48,252 nt of DNA from Rhodovulum strictum. GTDB taxonomy: Bacteria; Pseudomonadota; Alphaproteobacteria; Rhodobacterales; Rhodobacteraceae. Made by a program: the position numbers and the translations under genes. Every line of letters starts with the position of its first letter. Position 1 is the first letter of the stretch. Location: positions 1 to 48,252 of the forward strand of contig NZ_WJPO01000030.1 in NCBI RefSeq assembly GCF_009649175.1, written 5' to 3'. Of this stretch, positions 17,828 to 27,069 are shown piece after piece. Under the pieces are notes generated by a model. It was given only the letters and a program-made list of their open reading frames with translations, was not told the origin of the DNA and searched no databases.

Positions 17828-18694
17828 ATGCGGAGCCACATCGCCACACTCGCCGCCTCGGCGGCCCTTGGCCTCGCCCTGACGGGCGCGGCCGTAGCAG
17901 ACCCTGTCGAAGATTCGCTGACGGTCATCACGGAGGACGGCGAACTCGAGATCGTGACCAGGACCGCGGCGCCGGACCATCTGAAGGATGTCCTCCCGAC
18001 GATCTATTCGGGCTGGCATTATCGCGAGGACGAGACCCGCGCGTTGCAACGCGACGATTTCGACAATCCCGGCATGGTCTTTGCCGACCGGGGCCACGAC
18101 AACTGGAATGCCGAAATCGGTACCGGGGGCGAGTCCTGTGCAAGCTGCCACGGCGGCCCGGAAAGCATGAAGGGCCTGCGCGCGGTGACGCCGCGGGTCG
18201 ATGCCAAGACCGGCAAGCTGATGATCATAGAGGACTACGTCAACGCCTGTGTCACCGAGCGCATGGGCCTCGAGGCGTGGGGCGTGACCGGCGACAAGAT
18301 GAAGGACATGCTTGCCCTCATCTCGCTTCAGTCGCGGGGCGAGACGGTGAATGTGGCGATCGACGGTCCCGCCGCACCCTTCTGGGAGAAGGGCAAGGAG
18401 ATGTACTATACGCGCTACGGCCAGCTCGAGATGTCCTGCGCCAACTGCCATGAGGACAATACCGGACAGATGATCCGGGCCGACCATCTGAGCCAGGGAC
18501 AGATCAGCGGCATGCCGGTCTATCGCCTGAAGGATGCCGGCGTGGTTTCGGCGCAGCAGCGTTTCGTCGGCTGCGTCCGCGACACCCGGGCCGAGACCTT
18601 CAAGGCGGGATCGGACGAGTTCAAGGCGCTCGAACTCTATGTCGCGTCGCGCGGCAACGGCCTCTCGGTCGAGGGTCTGGGCGTCCGCCACTGA
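17828..18694 (+). CDS. soxA: SoxA, di-haem c-type cytochrome subunit of SoxXA
   Basis: SoxA catalyses the joining of thiosulfate to SoxY through its own cysteine persulfide. The 288-aa product has a signal peptide (end near AVA-DP at 25), two haem motifs CASCH (104-108) and CANCH (204-208), and the persulfide Cys249 in RFVGCVRDTRAE. Cys141 (NACVTER) is another conserved Cys. Two intact haem motifs put it with the di-haem SoxA type described for Rhodovulum and Paracoccus. GGGAGGA precedes the ATG. A strong hairpin separates it from soxB. Confidence 0.96.
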   Translation: MRSHIATLAASAALGLALTGAAVADPVEDSLTVITEDGELEIVTRTAAPDHLKDVLPTIYSGWHYREDETRALQRDDFDNPGMVFADRGHDNWNAEIGTGGESCASCHGGPESMKGLRAVTPRVDAKTGKLMIIEDYVNACVTERMGLEAWGVTGDKMKDMLALISLQSRGETVNVAIDGPAAPFWEKGKEMYYTRYGQLEMSCANCHEDNTGQMIRADHLSQGQISGMPVYRLKDAGVVSAQQRFVGCVRDTRAETFKAGSDEFKALELYVASRGNGLSVEGLGVRH

Positions 18695-18700
18695 CACCGA

Positions 18701-18727
18701 GGATTCCCGCGCCCGCCGCGGGGATCC
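18701..18727 (+). other. intercistronic hairpin between soxA and soxB
   Basis: GGATTCCCGCG (18701-18711) pairs with CGCGGGGATCC (18717-18727) through eleven base pairs (one G-U) around a 5-nt loop. No T-run follows, so it is more likely a processing or stability element, or an attenuator, than a full terminator. Confidence 0.5.
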
Positions 18728-18822
18728 CCGACCCATCAGACACAATTCGGATCCGGGGCAGCCTGCCTGACGCGGCCATCCGCGAACGCAGCAGGTTTGC
18801 CCGGCAGGCAAGGAGTTCCAGC

Positions 18823-20514
18823 ATGATAACCCGACGCGAGTTCCTTCAGGCGTCGATGGCCGCATCGGCCATTCTGGGCGGGTCCGGATTCGGGAACTGG
18901 TCGAAACTCGCCGCGCAGCAGGCCCTGACGCAGGACCAGCTGTTGCAGTTCGACGATTTCGGCAATGTCACGCTGATCCATGTCACCGATATCCATGCCC
19001 AGCTCAAGCCGATCTGGTTCCGCGAGCCGGAATGGAACATCGGCGTGGGCGAGGCGAAGGGCAAGCCGCCGCATGTGGTGGGCCGGGCCTTTCAGGACAT
19101 GTTCGGCATCGCGCCGGGCAGCCCCGAAGCCTATGCGCTGACCCATGAGGATTTCGAGGCGCTGGGCCGGGCCTATGGCCGGATGGGCGGAATGGATCGC
19201 GTGGCGACAGTGGTCAAGGCGATCCGCGCGGCGCGTCCCGATGCGCTGCTCCTCGATGGCGGCGACACCTGGCACGGCTCGATGACCTCGTTCCTGACAA
19301 AGGGTCAGGACATGGTCAACGTGATGAACCTGCTTGGCGTCGACGCCATGACCAGCCACTGGGAATGGACCTTCGGCACCGAGCGCGTGACCGAGATCGT
19401 CGAAAGCCTGCCGTTCCCCTTCCTCGGCGCGAACATCTTCGATGCCGAATGGGACGAGCCCGCCTTCGAGCCCTACAGCATCTTCGAGAAGGCCGGCACG
19501 CGCATCGCCGTGATCGGGCAGGCGTTCCCCTACATGCCGATCGCGAACCCGAAATGGATGTTCCCGGAATACTCCTTTGGCATCCGCGAAGAACGCATGC
19601 AGCAGATGGTGGACGAGGTGCGCGGCGAAGGCGTCGATCTTGTCGTCTGCCTGTCGCATAACGGTTTCGACGTGGACCGCAAGATGGTCTCGCGGGTGTC
19701 CGGCATCGACGTGATCCTGACCGGCCACACCCATGACGCCGTGCCCGAACCCGTGGTGATCGGCGACACGATCCTGATCGCCTCGGGTTCGAACGGCAAG
19801 TTCGTCTCCCGCGTGGATCTGGACGTGCGCGATGGCCGGATGATGGGCTTCCGCCACAAGCTGATCCCGGTCTTTTCCGACGTGATCGCGCCCGACCCGG
19901 AAATGGCCGCCCTGATCGACGCCGAGCGCGCGCCCTACAGGGACCAGCTTGAGGAAGTCATCGGCACGACCGAAAGCCTGCTTTACCGCCGCGGCAATTT
20001 CCAGGGAACCTGGGACGACCTGATCTGCGATGCGGTCCGGTCGGAACGCGACGCCCAGATCGCGATGAGCCCCGGTGTGCGCTGGGGCACCACGCTGATG
20101 CCGGGCGATCCGATCACCCGCGAGGACATCCACAACGTCACCTCGATGACCTATGGCCAGTGCTACCGCACCGAGATGACCGGCGAGATGCTGAAGACGA
20201 TCCTAGAGGACGTGGCCGACAACCTGTTCAATCCCGACCCCTATTACCAGCAGGGCGGCGACATGGTGCGGGTGGGCGGGCTGGGCTTTGCCATCGACGT
20301 CTCGAAGCCGATCGGCGCGCGCATTTCCGGCCTGCATCTGACCGATACCGGCGAGGGCATCGACGCCGCGAAATCCTACACGGTCGCGGGCTGGGCCAGT
20401 GTGAACGAGGGCACCGAGGGACCGCAGATCTGGGACGTGGTCGAGGCGCATGTGCGCAAGCTCGGCACCGTCAGGCTTGCGCCCAATACCTCGGTCGACG
20501 TGTCCGGCACCTGA
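18823..20514 (+). CDS. soxB: SoxB, di-manganese thiosulfohydrolase
   Basis: SoxB hydrolyses the outer sulfonate of SoxY-bound intermediates and releases sulfate. The 563-aa product shows the metallophosphoesterase/5'-nucleotidase core: LIHVTDIHAQLKP (Asp56, His58), DGGDTWHGS, SHWEWTFG, SHNGFDVD and GHTHDAV, then a C-terminal nucleotidase-like domain with NVTSMTYGQCYRTEMTG. The N-terminus has twin arginines (TRREFLQ) for Tat export. AAGGAG precedes the ATG at 18823. soxC follows after 30 bp. Confidence 0.97.
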   Translation: MITRREFLQASMAASAILGGSGFGNWSKLAAQQALTQDQLLQFDDFGNVTLIHVTDIHAQLKPIWFREPEWNIGVGEAKGKPPHVVGRAFQDMFGIAPGSPEAYALTHEDFEALGRAYGRMGGMDRVATVVKAIRAARPDALLLDGGDTWHGSMTSFLTKGQDMVNVMNLLGVDAMTSHWEWTFGTERVTEIVESLPFPFLGANIFDAEWDEPAFEPYSIFEKAGTRIAVIGQAFPYMPIANPKWMFPEYSFGIREERMQQMVDEVRGEGVDLVVCLSHNGFDVDRKMVSRVSGIDVILTGHTHDAVPEPVVIGDTILIASGSNGKFVSRVDLDVRDGRMMGFRHKLIPVFSDVIAPDPEMAALIDAERAPYRDQLEEVIGTTESLLYRRGNFQGTWDDLICDAVRSERDAQIAMSPGVRWGTTLMPGDPITREDIHNVTSMTYGQCYRTEMTGEMLKTILEDVADNLFNPDPYYQQGGDMVRVGGLGFAIDVSKPIGARISGLHLTDTGEGIDAAKSYTVAGWASVNEGTEGPQIWDVVEAHVRKLGTVRLAPNTSVDVSGT

Positions 20515-20544
20515 CGAGACGATGACAGAAAAGGAGCGTTCGCC

Positions 20545-21828
20545 ATGACAGACGAACCGATCAAGGGCGGTAGGACGGGCAGCACCCGCCGCGGGTTCCT
20601 GCGCCAGACCGCCGCGGCCGGGGCGGGCCTTGTCGCCGGGGCAGCGGCCGCGCGTGCCGACGGCCCCGATCCGCTCATCACCGAGGTTCAGGGCTGGGCG
20701 TCGAGCTTCGGCGATCCGGTCGATGCCGCGCCCTATGGCCTGCCGATCCATTTCGAAGACCATGTCGTGCGCCGCAATGTCGAGTGGCTGACCGAAAGCC
20801 CGGTCTCCTCGATCAACTTCACGCCGATCCACGCCCTTGAAGGCACGATCACGCCGCAGGGCTGCGCCTTTGAACGGCATCATTCGGGCGCCATCGAGCT
20901 GTCGAAATCCGAGTACCGGCTGATGATAAACGGCTTGGTCGAGACGCCGCTCGTCTTTACCTATGCCGATCTGGAACGGTTCCCGCGCCATGTGCTGACG
21001 GCGTTCTGCGAATGTGCGGCGAATGGCGGGATGGAGTGGGGCGGCGCCCAGCTTGAAGGCTGCCAGTTCACCCAGGGCATGATCCACAACATGGAATATA
21101 CCGGCGTGATGCTCCGCGACCTTCTGAACGAGGCCGGGATCAAGCCCGAGGGCAAATGGGTCTATGCCGAGGGTGCGGACGCCTCGTCGAACGGGCGCTC
21201 GATGCCGCTGGAAAAGGCGCTGGATGACGTGATGGTTGCCTTCTACGCCAATGGCGAGGCGCTGCGGAAGGAACATGGCTACCCTGTGCGTCTTGTGGTG
21301 CCGGGTTTCGAGGGCAACATGTGGGTCAAGTGGCTGCGCCGGATCGCGGTCTACGATCAGGCGGTGGAAAGCCGCGAGGAAACCTCGAAATACACCGACC
21401 TGATGCCCGACGGGCGGGCGCGGAAATGGACCTGGGTGATGGATGCGAAATCCGTCATAACCGCGCCCAGCCCGCAGGCCCCCATCCGCCACGGCGCGGG
21501 CCCCCTTGTCATTACCGGGCTGGCCTGGTCGGGCCTTGGCAAGGTCGTGCGCGTCGATGTCTCGACCGATGGCGGCAACACCTGGCACGAGGCGCGGCTT
21601 TCGGGCGATGTGAAGCCCAAGGCGCTGACCCGGTTCCACTATGACATGACCTGGGACGGGCAGGAGATGTTCATCATGTCCCGCTGCATCGACGAGACCG
21701 GCTATGTCCAGCCGACCAAGCAGGCGCTCCGGGATATCCGCGGCCTGAACAACGTCTACCACAATAACGGGATTCAGGTCTGGTGGGTCAGGGCCGACGG
21801 GGAGGTGGAGAATGTCGAGATCGCGTAA
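20545..21828 (+). CDS. soxC: SoxC, molybdenum-cofactor sulfane dehydrogenase subunit
   Basis: SoxC with SoxD oxidises the SoxY-bound sulfane sulfur by six electrons. The 427-aa product has a twin-arginine signal (TRRGFLRQ) and the sulfite-oxidase fold: FTPIHALEGTITP, HSGAIELS, LTAFCECAANGGMEWGG, whose Cys157 is the probable Mo ligand, and WLRRIAVYDQ. The dimerisation domain includes GLAWSGLGKVVRVDVSTDGG. It overlaps the soxD start by 17 nt, so the two subunits are translationally coupled. Confidence 0.95.
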   Translation: MTDEPIKGGRTGSTRRGFLRQTAAAGAGLVAGAAAARADGPDPLITEVQGWASSFGDPVDAAPYGLPIHFEDHVVRRNVEWLTESPVSSINFTPIHALEGTITPQGCAFERHHSGAIELSKSEYRLMINGLVETPLVFTYADLERFPRHVLTAFCECAANGGMEWGGAQLEGCQFTQGMIHNMEYTGVMLRDLLNEAGIKPEGKWVYAEGADASSNGRSMPLEKALDDVMVAFYANGEALRKEHGYPVRLVVPGFEGNMWVKWLRRIAVYDQAVESREETSKYTDLMPDGRARKWTWVMDAKSVITAPSPQAPIRHGAGPLVITGLAWSGLGKVVRVDVSTDGGNTWHEARLSGDVKPKALTRFHYDMTWDGQEMFIMSRCIDETGYVQPTKQALRDIRGLNNVYHNNGIQVWWVRADGEVENVEIA

Positions 21829-22483
21829 GCTTCTGATCGGCACGGCCCTTGCCGCCTCGCTCGCCGCGCCTGCCCTAGCCGAAAGGCTCGGCCTTGGCCG
21901 ACCGGCGCTGCCCGAGGAAATCGCGGCCTGGGATGTTGCCGTGCTGCCCGACGGGACCGGGCTGCCGGTGGGCTCGGGCGACGTGCTGACCGGCGAGGAA
22001 GTGTTCCTGGAGGTCTGTGCCACATGCCACGGCGAATTCGCCGAGGGGCTCGACAGCTGGCCGGTGCTTGCCGGTGGTCGCGGAACGCTGACCGACCCGC
22101 GCCCGGTCAAGACGGTCGGTTCCTACTGGCCCTACCTCTCGACGGTGTTCGATTACATCCACCGCTCGATGCCGTTCGGCGGTGCGCAGACCGTCTCGGT
22201 GGACGAAACCTATGCGATCACCGCTTTCCTGCTGTACTCGAACGGCATCGTCGAGGATGATTTCGTCCTGTCGAACGAGAATTTCACCGAGATCGTGATG
22301 CCCAACGTGGACGGCTTCTATCCCGACGACCGGGCCGAGACCGAGCATCCGCTGTTCAGCGCCGCGCCCTGCATGGAGAATTGCCGCACGGCAGCGCCCG
22401 AAATCACCAAGCGCGCCGTGGATCTGGGCGTGACCCCCACGGATCCCGACGGTCGGCCGGCCGGGACCATCCCGCCGCTCTAG
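21812..22483 (+). CDS. soxD: SoxD-like c-type cytochrome, short with one haem motif
   Basis: SoxD takes electrons from SoxC. The 223-aa product has a signal peptide ending near ALA-ER at 24 and a single CATCH motif (69-73), followed by GGRGTLTDPRPVKTVGSYWPY and RSMPFGGAQTVSVDETYA, the SoxD/SorB type N-terminal cytochrome domain. SoxD of Paracoccus pantotrophus is much longer (about 380 aa) and di-haem. Here the gene ends cleanly after the first domain, with only a PCMENCR sequence, no CxxCH, near 193. The stop at 22483 is followed by 118 bp and then soxF, so neither a second SoxD haem domain nor soxE is present. Confidence 0.85.
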   Translation: MSRSRKLLIGTALAASLAAPALAERLGLGRPALPEEIAAWDVAVLPDGTGLPVGSGDVLTGEEVFLEVCATCHGEFAEGLDSWPVLAGGRGTLTDPRPVKTVGSYWPYLSTVFDYIHRSMPFGGAQTVSVDETYAITAFLLYSNGIVEDDFVLSNENFTEIVMPNVDGFYPDDRAETEHPLFSAAPCMENCRTAAPEITKRAVDLGVTPTDPDGRPAGTIPPL

Positions 22484-22601
22484 CGCGCGGCGATCGGCGC
22501 CCCGGCCGGCGGGCGAACAGACACGCATCGGACCAATGCAAGTGGCATGGCGAACATGCCAGAAGACGAAAAACGCACGAACGCATGGGGAGGAGACCCA
22601 G

Positions 22602-23864
22602 ATGACACTGAACAGACGCCACTTCCTCGGCACGTCGCTGGCCACCGCGACATTCCTGTCGGCACCGGCGGTGCTTGGCCAGGCAAAGCCTAGGGTTATC
22701 GTGATCGGCGGCGGCGCCGGTGGTGCAACGGCCGCGCGCTACATGGCCAAGGACAGCGAGGGGGCGCTTGACGTCACGCTGATCGAGGCAAACCCGATCT
22801 ATACGACCTGCTTCTTCTCGAACCTCTATCTCGGCGGCTTCTACGATTTCGACAAGCTTCAGCACGGCTACGGCACCCTGTCCTCGGGTGGCGTGAACGT
22901 CATCCATGACCTCGCGACCGCCGTGGATGCCGCCGCCCGGACAGTCACGCTCGCAGGGGGGCAGACGCTGGATTATGACCGGCTCGTGCTGTCGCCCGGC
23001 ATCGACTTCAAGGACGGGTCCGTGCCCGGCTGGAGTTTGGACCATGCCGAGATCATGCCACATGCCTACAAGGCCGGTCCGCAGACGCAGTTGCTGAAAC
23101 GGATGGTCGAGGCGATGCCCGAGGGCGGCACCTTTGCGATGGTCGCGCCGCCCAACCCCTACCGTTGCCCGCCCGGGCCCTACGAGCGCGTCAGCATGAT
23201 CGCGCATCTGCTGAAGGCGCGAAATCCCACCGCCAAGATCCTGATCCTGGACCCCAAGGAGAACTTCTCGAAGAAGGCGCTCTTCGAGGAAGGCTGGGGC
23301 AGGCATTATGACGGCATGGTGGAATGGATCGGCCCCGATTTCGGCGGCGGCAATGTCGAGGTCCGGCCCGACACGATGGAAGTGATCGTTGATGGCGAGG
23401 CCCAGAAGGTCGATGTCTGCAACGTCATCCCGGCGCAGAAGGCGGGCGTGATCGCAGCCGCAGCGGGTGTGACCGATGACACCGGCTGGGCGCCCGTCGA
23501 TCCGTTCACGATGAAATCGCGGGCCGACGAAAACATCTGGGTGCTGGGCGACAGTTCGGCCCAGGGCGACATGCCCAAATCGGGGTTCTCGGCCAACAGC
23601 CAGGCCAAGGTCGCGGCCAATGCGATCCGGGGCGAACTGACCGGCAGCCGCGTGTTCCCGGCCAAGTATTCCAACACCTGCTGGTCGCTGATCGACACCG
23701 ATGACGGGGTCAAGGTCGGTGCCTCCTACGAACCCACGGCCGAAAAGATCGCCAGCGTCGAGAGCTTCATCTCCCAGACCGGAGAGGACGCAGCCCTGCG
23801 CAAGGCGACCTACGAGGAATCGCTGGGCTGGTACGCCGGAATCACCGCCGACATGTTCGGCTGA
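22602..23864 (+). CDS. soxF: SoxF, flavocytochrome c sulfide dehydrogenase flavoprotein
   Basis: SoxF oxidises sulfide to sulfur with FAD; it is the FccB counterpart. The 420-aa product has a twin-arginine signal (NRRHFLG), the dinucleotide fold VIVIGGGAGGATAARYM and three cysteines at the family positions: Cys70 in YTTCFFSN (FAD link), Cys189 in YRCPPGPYE and Cys360 in NTCWSLI (active disulfide pair). AGGAG precedes the ATG. Its usual partner, the SoxE cytochrome, normally sits directly upstream but is missing. Confidence 0.93.
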   Translation: MTLNRRHFLGTSLATATFLSAPAVLGQAKPRVIVIGGGAGGATAARYMAKDSEGALDVTLIEANPIYTTCFFSNLYLGGFYDFDKLQHGYGTLSSGGVNVIHDLATAVDAAARTVTLAGGQTLDYDRLVLSPGIDFKDGSVPGWSLDHAEIMPHAYKAGPQTQLLKRMVEAMPEGGTFAMVAPPNPYRCPPGPYERVSMIAHLLKARNPTAKILILDPKENFSKKALFEEGWGRHYDGMVEWIGPDFGGGNVEVRPDTMEVIVDGEAQKVDVCNVIPAQKAGVIAAAAGVTDDTGWAPVDPFTMKSRADENIWVLGDSSAQGDMPKSGFSANSQAKVAANAIRGELTGSRVFPAKYSNTCWSLIDTDDGVKVGASYEPTAEKIASVESFISQTGEDAALRKATYEESLGWYAGITADMFG

Positions 23865-23938
23865 CCCTTCCTCCCCGACTGCGGGCGCTCTGTCCTCCCG
23901 TGGGGCGCCCGCATCCTTGCCCGCAGTCCGAGAGCGCC

Positions 23939-24853
23939 ATGATCACCCGACGCACGCTTCTTTCCTCTGCCGCTGCCGCATTTGCCCTGCCCGCCATTCC
24001 GCGGCGCGTTTGGGCGTCCACGACGCTGGACCTTGGCGGCCTGCGGATCGACACCCTGTCAGACGGAAACCTCGTGCTGCCCGGCGACTTCATCCTTGGC
24101 GGCATGCCGCAAGAGGAAATGTCGGCCATCGTTGCAAGATACGGCCTGCCGACCGACACGCTCAGGCCGCCCTGCAATGTCACGCTTCTGCGCGACGGCA
24201 GCCATACGGTCCTGTTCGACGTGGGCGCCGGTCCCGATTTCCAGGACAGCGCGGGGCTGCTGCCCGAGGCGCTGGACAGTCTCGGGCTCGCGCCCGGGGA
24301 TGTCACGCATGTCCTGTTCACCCATGCCCATCCCGACCATCTCTGGGGCCTGCTCGACGATTTCGACGAGCCGCTTTTCCCCAATGCCGCGCTGATGATC
24401 GGCCGCGCAGAATTCGACTACTGGATGGACCCTGCCACCCTGGACAGCATCGGCGAGGCACGCACGTCCTTTGCCGTGGGTGCGGCCCGGCGGCTGGAAG
24501 CCGTTGCCGACAACCTGCGGCTGCTCGAGGACGGCGAGGAGGCGCTTGCGGGTGTCGCAGCCCTGCTGACCCCGGGCCATACGCCGGGTCACATGGCTTA
24601 TGAAATCCGCGCGGGCGCGGACAGCGTCATGGTCGTCGGCGATGCCATAGGCAACCACCATGTCGCGTTCGAGCGGCCCGACTGGGCGTCGGGATCGGAC
24701 CAGGATCCCGCAACCGCCGCCGCGACGCGCAGCGCGCTGCTCGACCGTCTGGCGTCCGGGCAGACCCGCCTCGTCGGCTTTCACCTGCCCGGCGGCGGCA
24801 TCGGCCGCGCCGAACGCACCGGATCCGGCTTTCGTTTCGTGGAGGAGGCATGA
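23939..24853 (+). CDS. soxG: SoxG-like periplasmic metallo-beta-lactamase-fold hydrolase
   Basis: The 304-aa product has a signal peptide with Arg-Arg (TRRTLLSS), then an intact MBL fold: FTHAHPDHLWG (His129, His131, Asp133, His134), TPGHTPGHMAY and VVGDAIGNHHV. By position after soxF it corresponds to soxG of Paracoccus. The natural substrate is not known; a link to persulfide or thiol chemistry is only a guess. The stop overlaps the soxH start (ATGA). Confidence 0.75.
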   Translation: MITRRTLLSSAAAAFALPAIPRRVWASTTLDLGGLRIDTLSDGNLVLPGDFILGGMPQEEMSAIVARYGLPTDTLRPPCNVTLLRDGSHTVLFDVGAGPDFQDSAGLLPEALDSLGLAPGDVTHVLFTHAHPDHLWGLLDDFDEPLFPNAALMIGRAEFDYWMDPATLDSIGEARTSFAVGAARRLEAVADNLRLLEDGEEALAGVAALLTPGHTPGHMAYEIRAGADSVMVVGDAIGNHHVAFERPDWASGSDQDPATAAATRSALLDRLASGQTRLVGFHLPGGGIGRAERTGSGFRFVEEA

Positions 24854-25797
24854 TGCGCAAGGGTATTCTGCTGCTCCTGCTCGCCGCGGGTCCGGCCGCC
24901 GCCTCGGAGGATATCCCCGACAAGTACCCGCAATCGGTGCTCTACAACAAACCGGTCGAGGTGATCCCGCATGTCTGGTCCGCCATCGGGGCCACGGCGC
25001 CCCCGACCTACGAGAATGCAGGCCACAACAACAACCTGTCCTTCATCGTGACCGGCGACGGCGTGGTGGTCATCAATGGCGGTGCCTCGTGGAAGCTGGC
25101 AGAGGCGCTGCATGCAGAGATCCGGGCCGTCACCGACCAGCCGGTGAAGCTTCTCATCAACGAGAACGGACAGGGCCACTCGATGCTCGGCAATGGCTAC
25201 TGGGCCGCGCAGGGCGTGCCGATCCTTGCCCATGAGGAGGCCGCCGCAGAGTTCGCCGACGGCGCGGGGCAGGATCTGGCCGCGCTCGAACGTTACGCAC
25301 GCGAAAATGCCGAGGGCACCGTCATCGCCCTGCCGACCGAGACTTTCACCGACCGCAAGGTGATCGAGATGGGCGGCCTGACCATCGAAGTCCTGCATCT
25401 CGGCCCGGCCCATTCGCCGGGCGATACGCAGGTCTGGATCCCCGAATGGCGCATGATGATCGCGGGCGATATCGCCTTTCACGAACGGATGCCGCCGATC
25501 TTCGAAGGCACCTGCACCTCCTGCTGGATCGAGACCTGGGACACCGCCTTTGCGCCGCTGGAACCGACCTATGTGATCCCCGGTCATGGCCATCCGACCA
25601 ACCTTGCGCAGGTGACCCGCTATACGCGCGACTACCTTCTCGACCTGCGCGCCAGGATCGGCGCGCATATCGAAGACGGAGGCGATCTTGCCGGTGCCTA
25701 TTACGTCGACCAGTCGCAATGGGCGCATCTCGACACGTTCGAGGAACTGGCCACCAGGAACGCGGGTGTCGTCTTCGCCGAGATGGAGTTCGAGTAG
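24850..25797 (+). CDS. soxH: SoxH-like MBL-fold protein with altered metal site
   Basis: The 315-aa product has a signal peptide (ends near AAASE) and the overall order of an MBL protein: NNLSFIVTGDGVVVINGGAS, then LLINENGQGHSMLG, LGPAHSPGDTQVW, MIAGDIAFHERMPP and VIPGHGHPTN. The usual NTHxHxDHxxG stretch is replaced by NENGQGHSMLG (from 104), so HxHxDH has become N-x-Q-x-H-S, while the later His/Asp positions are kept. I believe this variant may recur among Sox-cluster SoxH proteins, but cannot verify it here. It is translationally coupled to soxG. Confidence 0.75.
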   Translation: MMRKGILLLLLAAGPAAASEDIPDKYPQSVLYNKPVEVIPHVWSAIGATAPPTYENAGHNNNLSFIVTGDGVVVINGGASWKLAEALHAEIRAVTDQPVKLLINENGQGHSMLGNGYWAAQGVPILAHEEAAAEFADGAGQDLAALERYARENAEGTVIALPTETFTDRKVIEMGGLTIEVLHLGPAHSPGDTQVWIPEWRMMIAGDIAFHERMPPIFEGTCTSCWIETWDTAFAPLEPTYVIPGHGHPTNLAQVTRYTRDYLLDLRARIGAHIEDGGDLAGAYYVDQSQWAHLDTFEELATRNAGVVFAEMEFE

Positions 25798-26001
25798 GTG
25801 CCCGTGTTGCCCATGCGACGCCTCCGACCCGGCCCGACTTGTCAGATCATGCGACAGGGAACGGTTTCCTTGCGATTATCGCGGATCAATCCGGACAGGA
25901 CCGCCGCGGGCATCCGGGGCGGCCTGACCTGGATCAAGGCAAGTCATGCGTGCAAGCAGCAAGTCTGTGATTGTTGAGGCCCGAATGGGAGCGAGAAGAG
26001 G

Positions 26002-27063
26002 ATGAACCTGGAGCTTCTTCTCGACCATCTCGAAGAGGCTCATCTGGCGGCGCTGATCGGATTGCTGGCCGGTGCCGTGTTCGGCGTTGCCGCGCAAAGG
26101 TCGTCATTCTGCCTGAGGGCGGCGACGGTGGAATTCGCGCGCGGCAGCCTTGGCCCAAGGATGGCGATCTGGCTTCTTGCCTTCTCGACCGCCGTTGTCT
26201 GGGTGCAGGGCGCGCAAGAGCTGGGCCTTTTCCGCCCCGAGGAAGCGCGGATGATGGCCGTCACCGGGTCATGGTCGGGGGCGATTGCCGGGGGGCTGAT
26301 GGTCGGCATCGGTATGGTGCTGGCGCGCGGCTGTCCGGGCCGGTTGCTTGTGCTGGCCGCGACGGGCAACCTGCGGTCGGTGATGTCGGGGCTGATCTTT
26401 GCGGTGGTCACGCAGATGAGCATCAGCGGGGTGCTGTCGCCGCTGCGCCAGTGGTTCGCCGGGCTCTGGGTCACGACGGGGGGACATAACGTCGATCTGG
26501 TCGCGGCGCTGGGGCTTCCGCATGTTGCCGGCCTGCTGTTCGGCATTGCAACGGCTGCGCTCGCGCTTGTCCTTGCGCGGCGCAACAGGATCGGGCCGCG
26601 GGCGCTTCTGTTCGCCTCGGCGGTCGGGTTCGCCGTCGCGCTGGGCTGGGTGCTGACCTACAGCCTTGCACAGATCGCCTTCGATCCCGTCACCGTCACC
26701 TCGATCACCTTCTCCGGCCCGTCGGCCAACACGCTGATGTTCTTTCTGGAACCGGCGCCCGCGGCGAGCTTCGACATCGGGCTTGTTCCGGGCGTCTTCA
26801 TCGGGGCCTTCGCCGCGGCGGCACTTGCGCGGGAGCTGAAATTCCAGGGCTTCGAGGGCGAGGGGCAGATGCGCCGGTCGATGCTGGGTGCGGTCCTGAT
26901 GGGCTTTGGCGCGATGCTTGCGGGCGGCTGCTCGATCGGTGCGGGCGTGACCGGGGGCTCGATCTTCGTGGCAACCGCCTGGCTTGCGCTTCTGTCCATG
27001 TGGATCGGCGGGATCGTCACCGATTTCCTCGTCGATCAGCCCGGCGCGCGCGCCCCGGCCTGA
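26002..27063 (+). CDS. soxT: SoxT/TsuA-like YeeE/YedE thiosulfate permease
   Basis: Inner-membrane importer of the YeeE/YedE family, 353 aa with about nine membrane helices. The three pore cysteines of TsuA-type thiosulfate transporters are visible: RSSFCLRA (Cys37), ARGCPGRL (Cys111) and AGGCSIGAG (Cys310). Gene context supports thiosulfate or a reduced sulfur species as substrate. It lies 204 bp after soxH, in which I see no other gene. GGGAG lies about 10 nt before the ATG, an unusually long spacing, with AGAAGAGG directly against it. Confidence 0.88.
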   Translation: MNLELLLDHLEEAHLAALIGLLAGAVFGVAAQRSSFCLRAATVEFARGSLGPRMAIWLLAFSTAVVWVQGAQELGLFRPEEARMMAVTGSWSGAIAGGLMVGIGMVLARGCPGRLLVLAATGNLRSVMSGLIFAVVTQMSISGVLSPLRQWFAGLWVTTGGHNVDLVAALGLPHVAGLLFGIATAALALVLARRNRIGPRALLFASAVGFAVALGWVLTYSLAQIAFDPVTVTSITFSGPSANTLMFFLEPAPAASFDIGLVPGVFIGAFAAAALARELKFQGFEGEGQMRRSMLGAVLMGFGAMLAGGCSIGAGVTGGSIFVATAWLALLSMWIGGIVTDFLVDQPGARAPA

Positions 27064-27069
27064 CAGCGC

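Noticed and set aside
18736-20133. 465-aa minus-strand frame opposite soxB
   Set aside because: It is a composition shadow; soxB on the plus strand is unambiguous.
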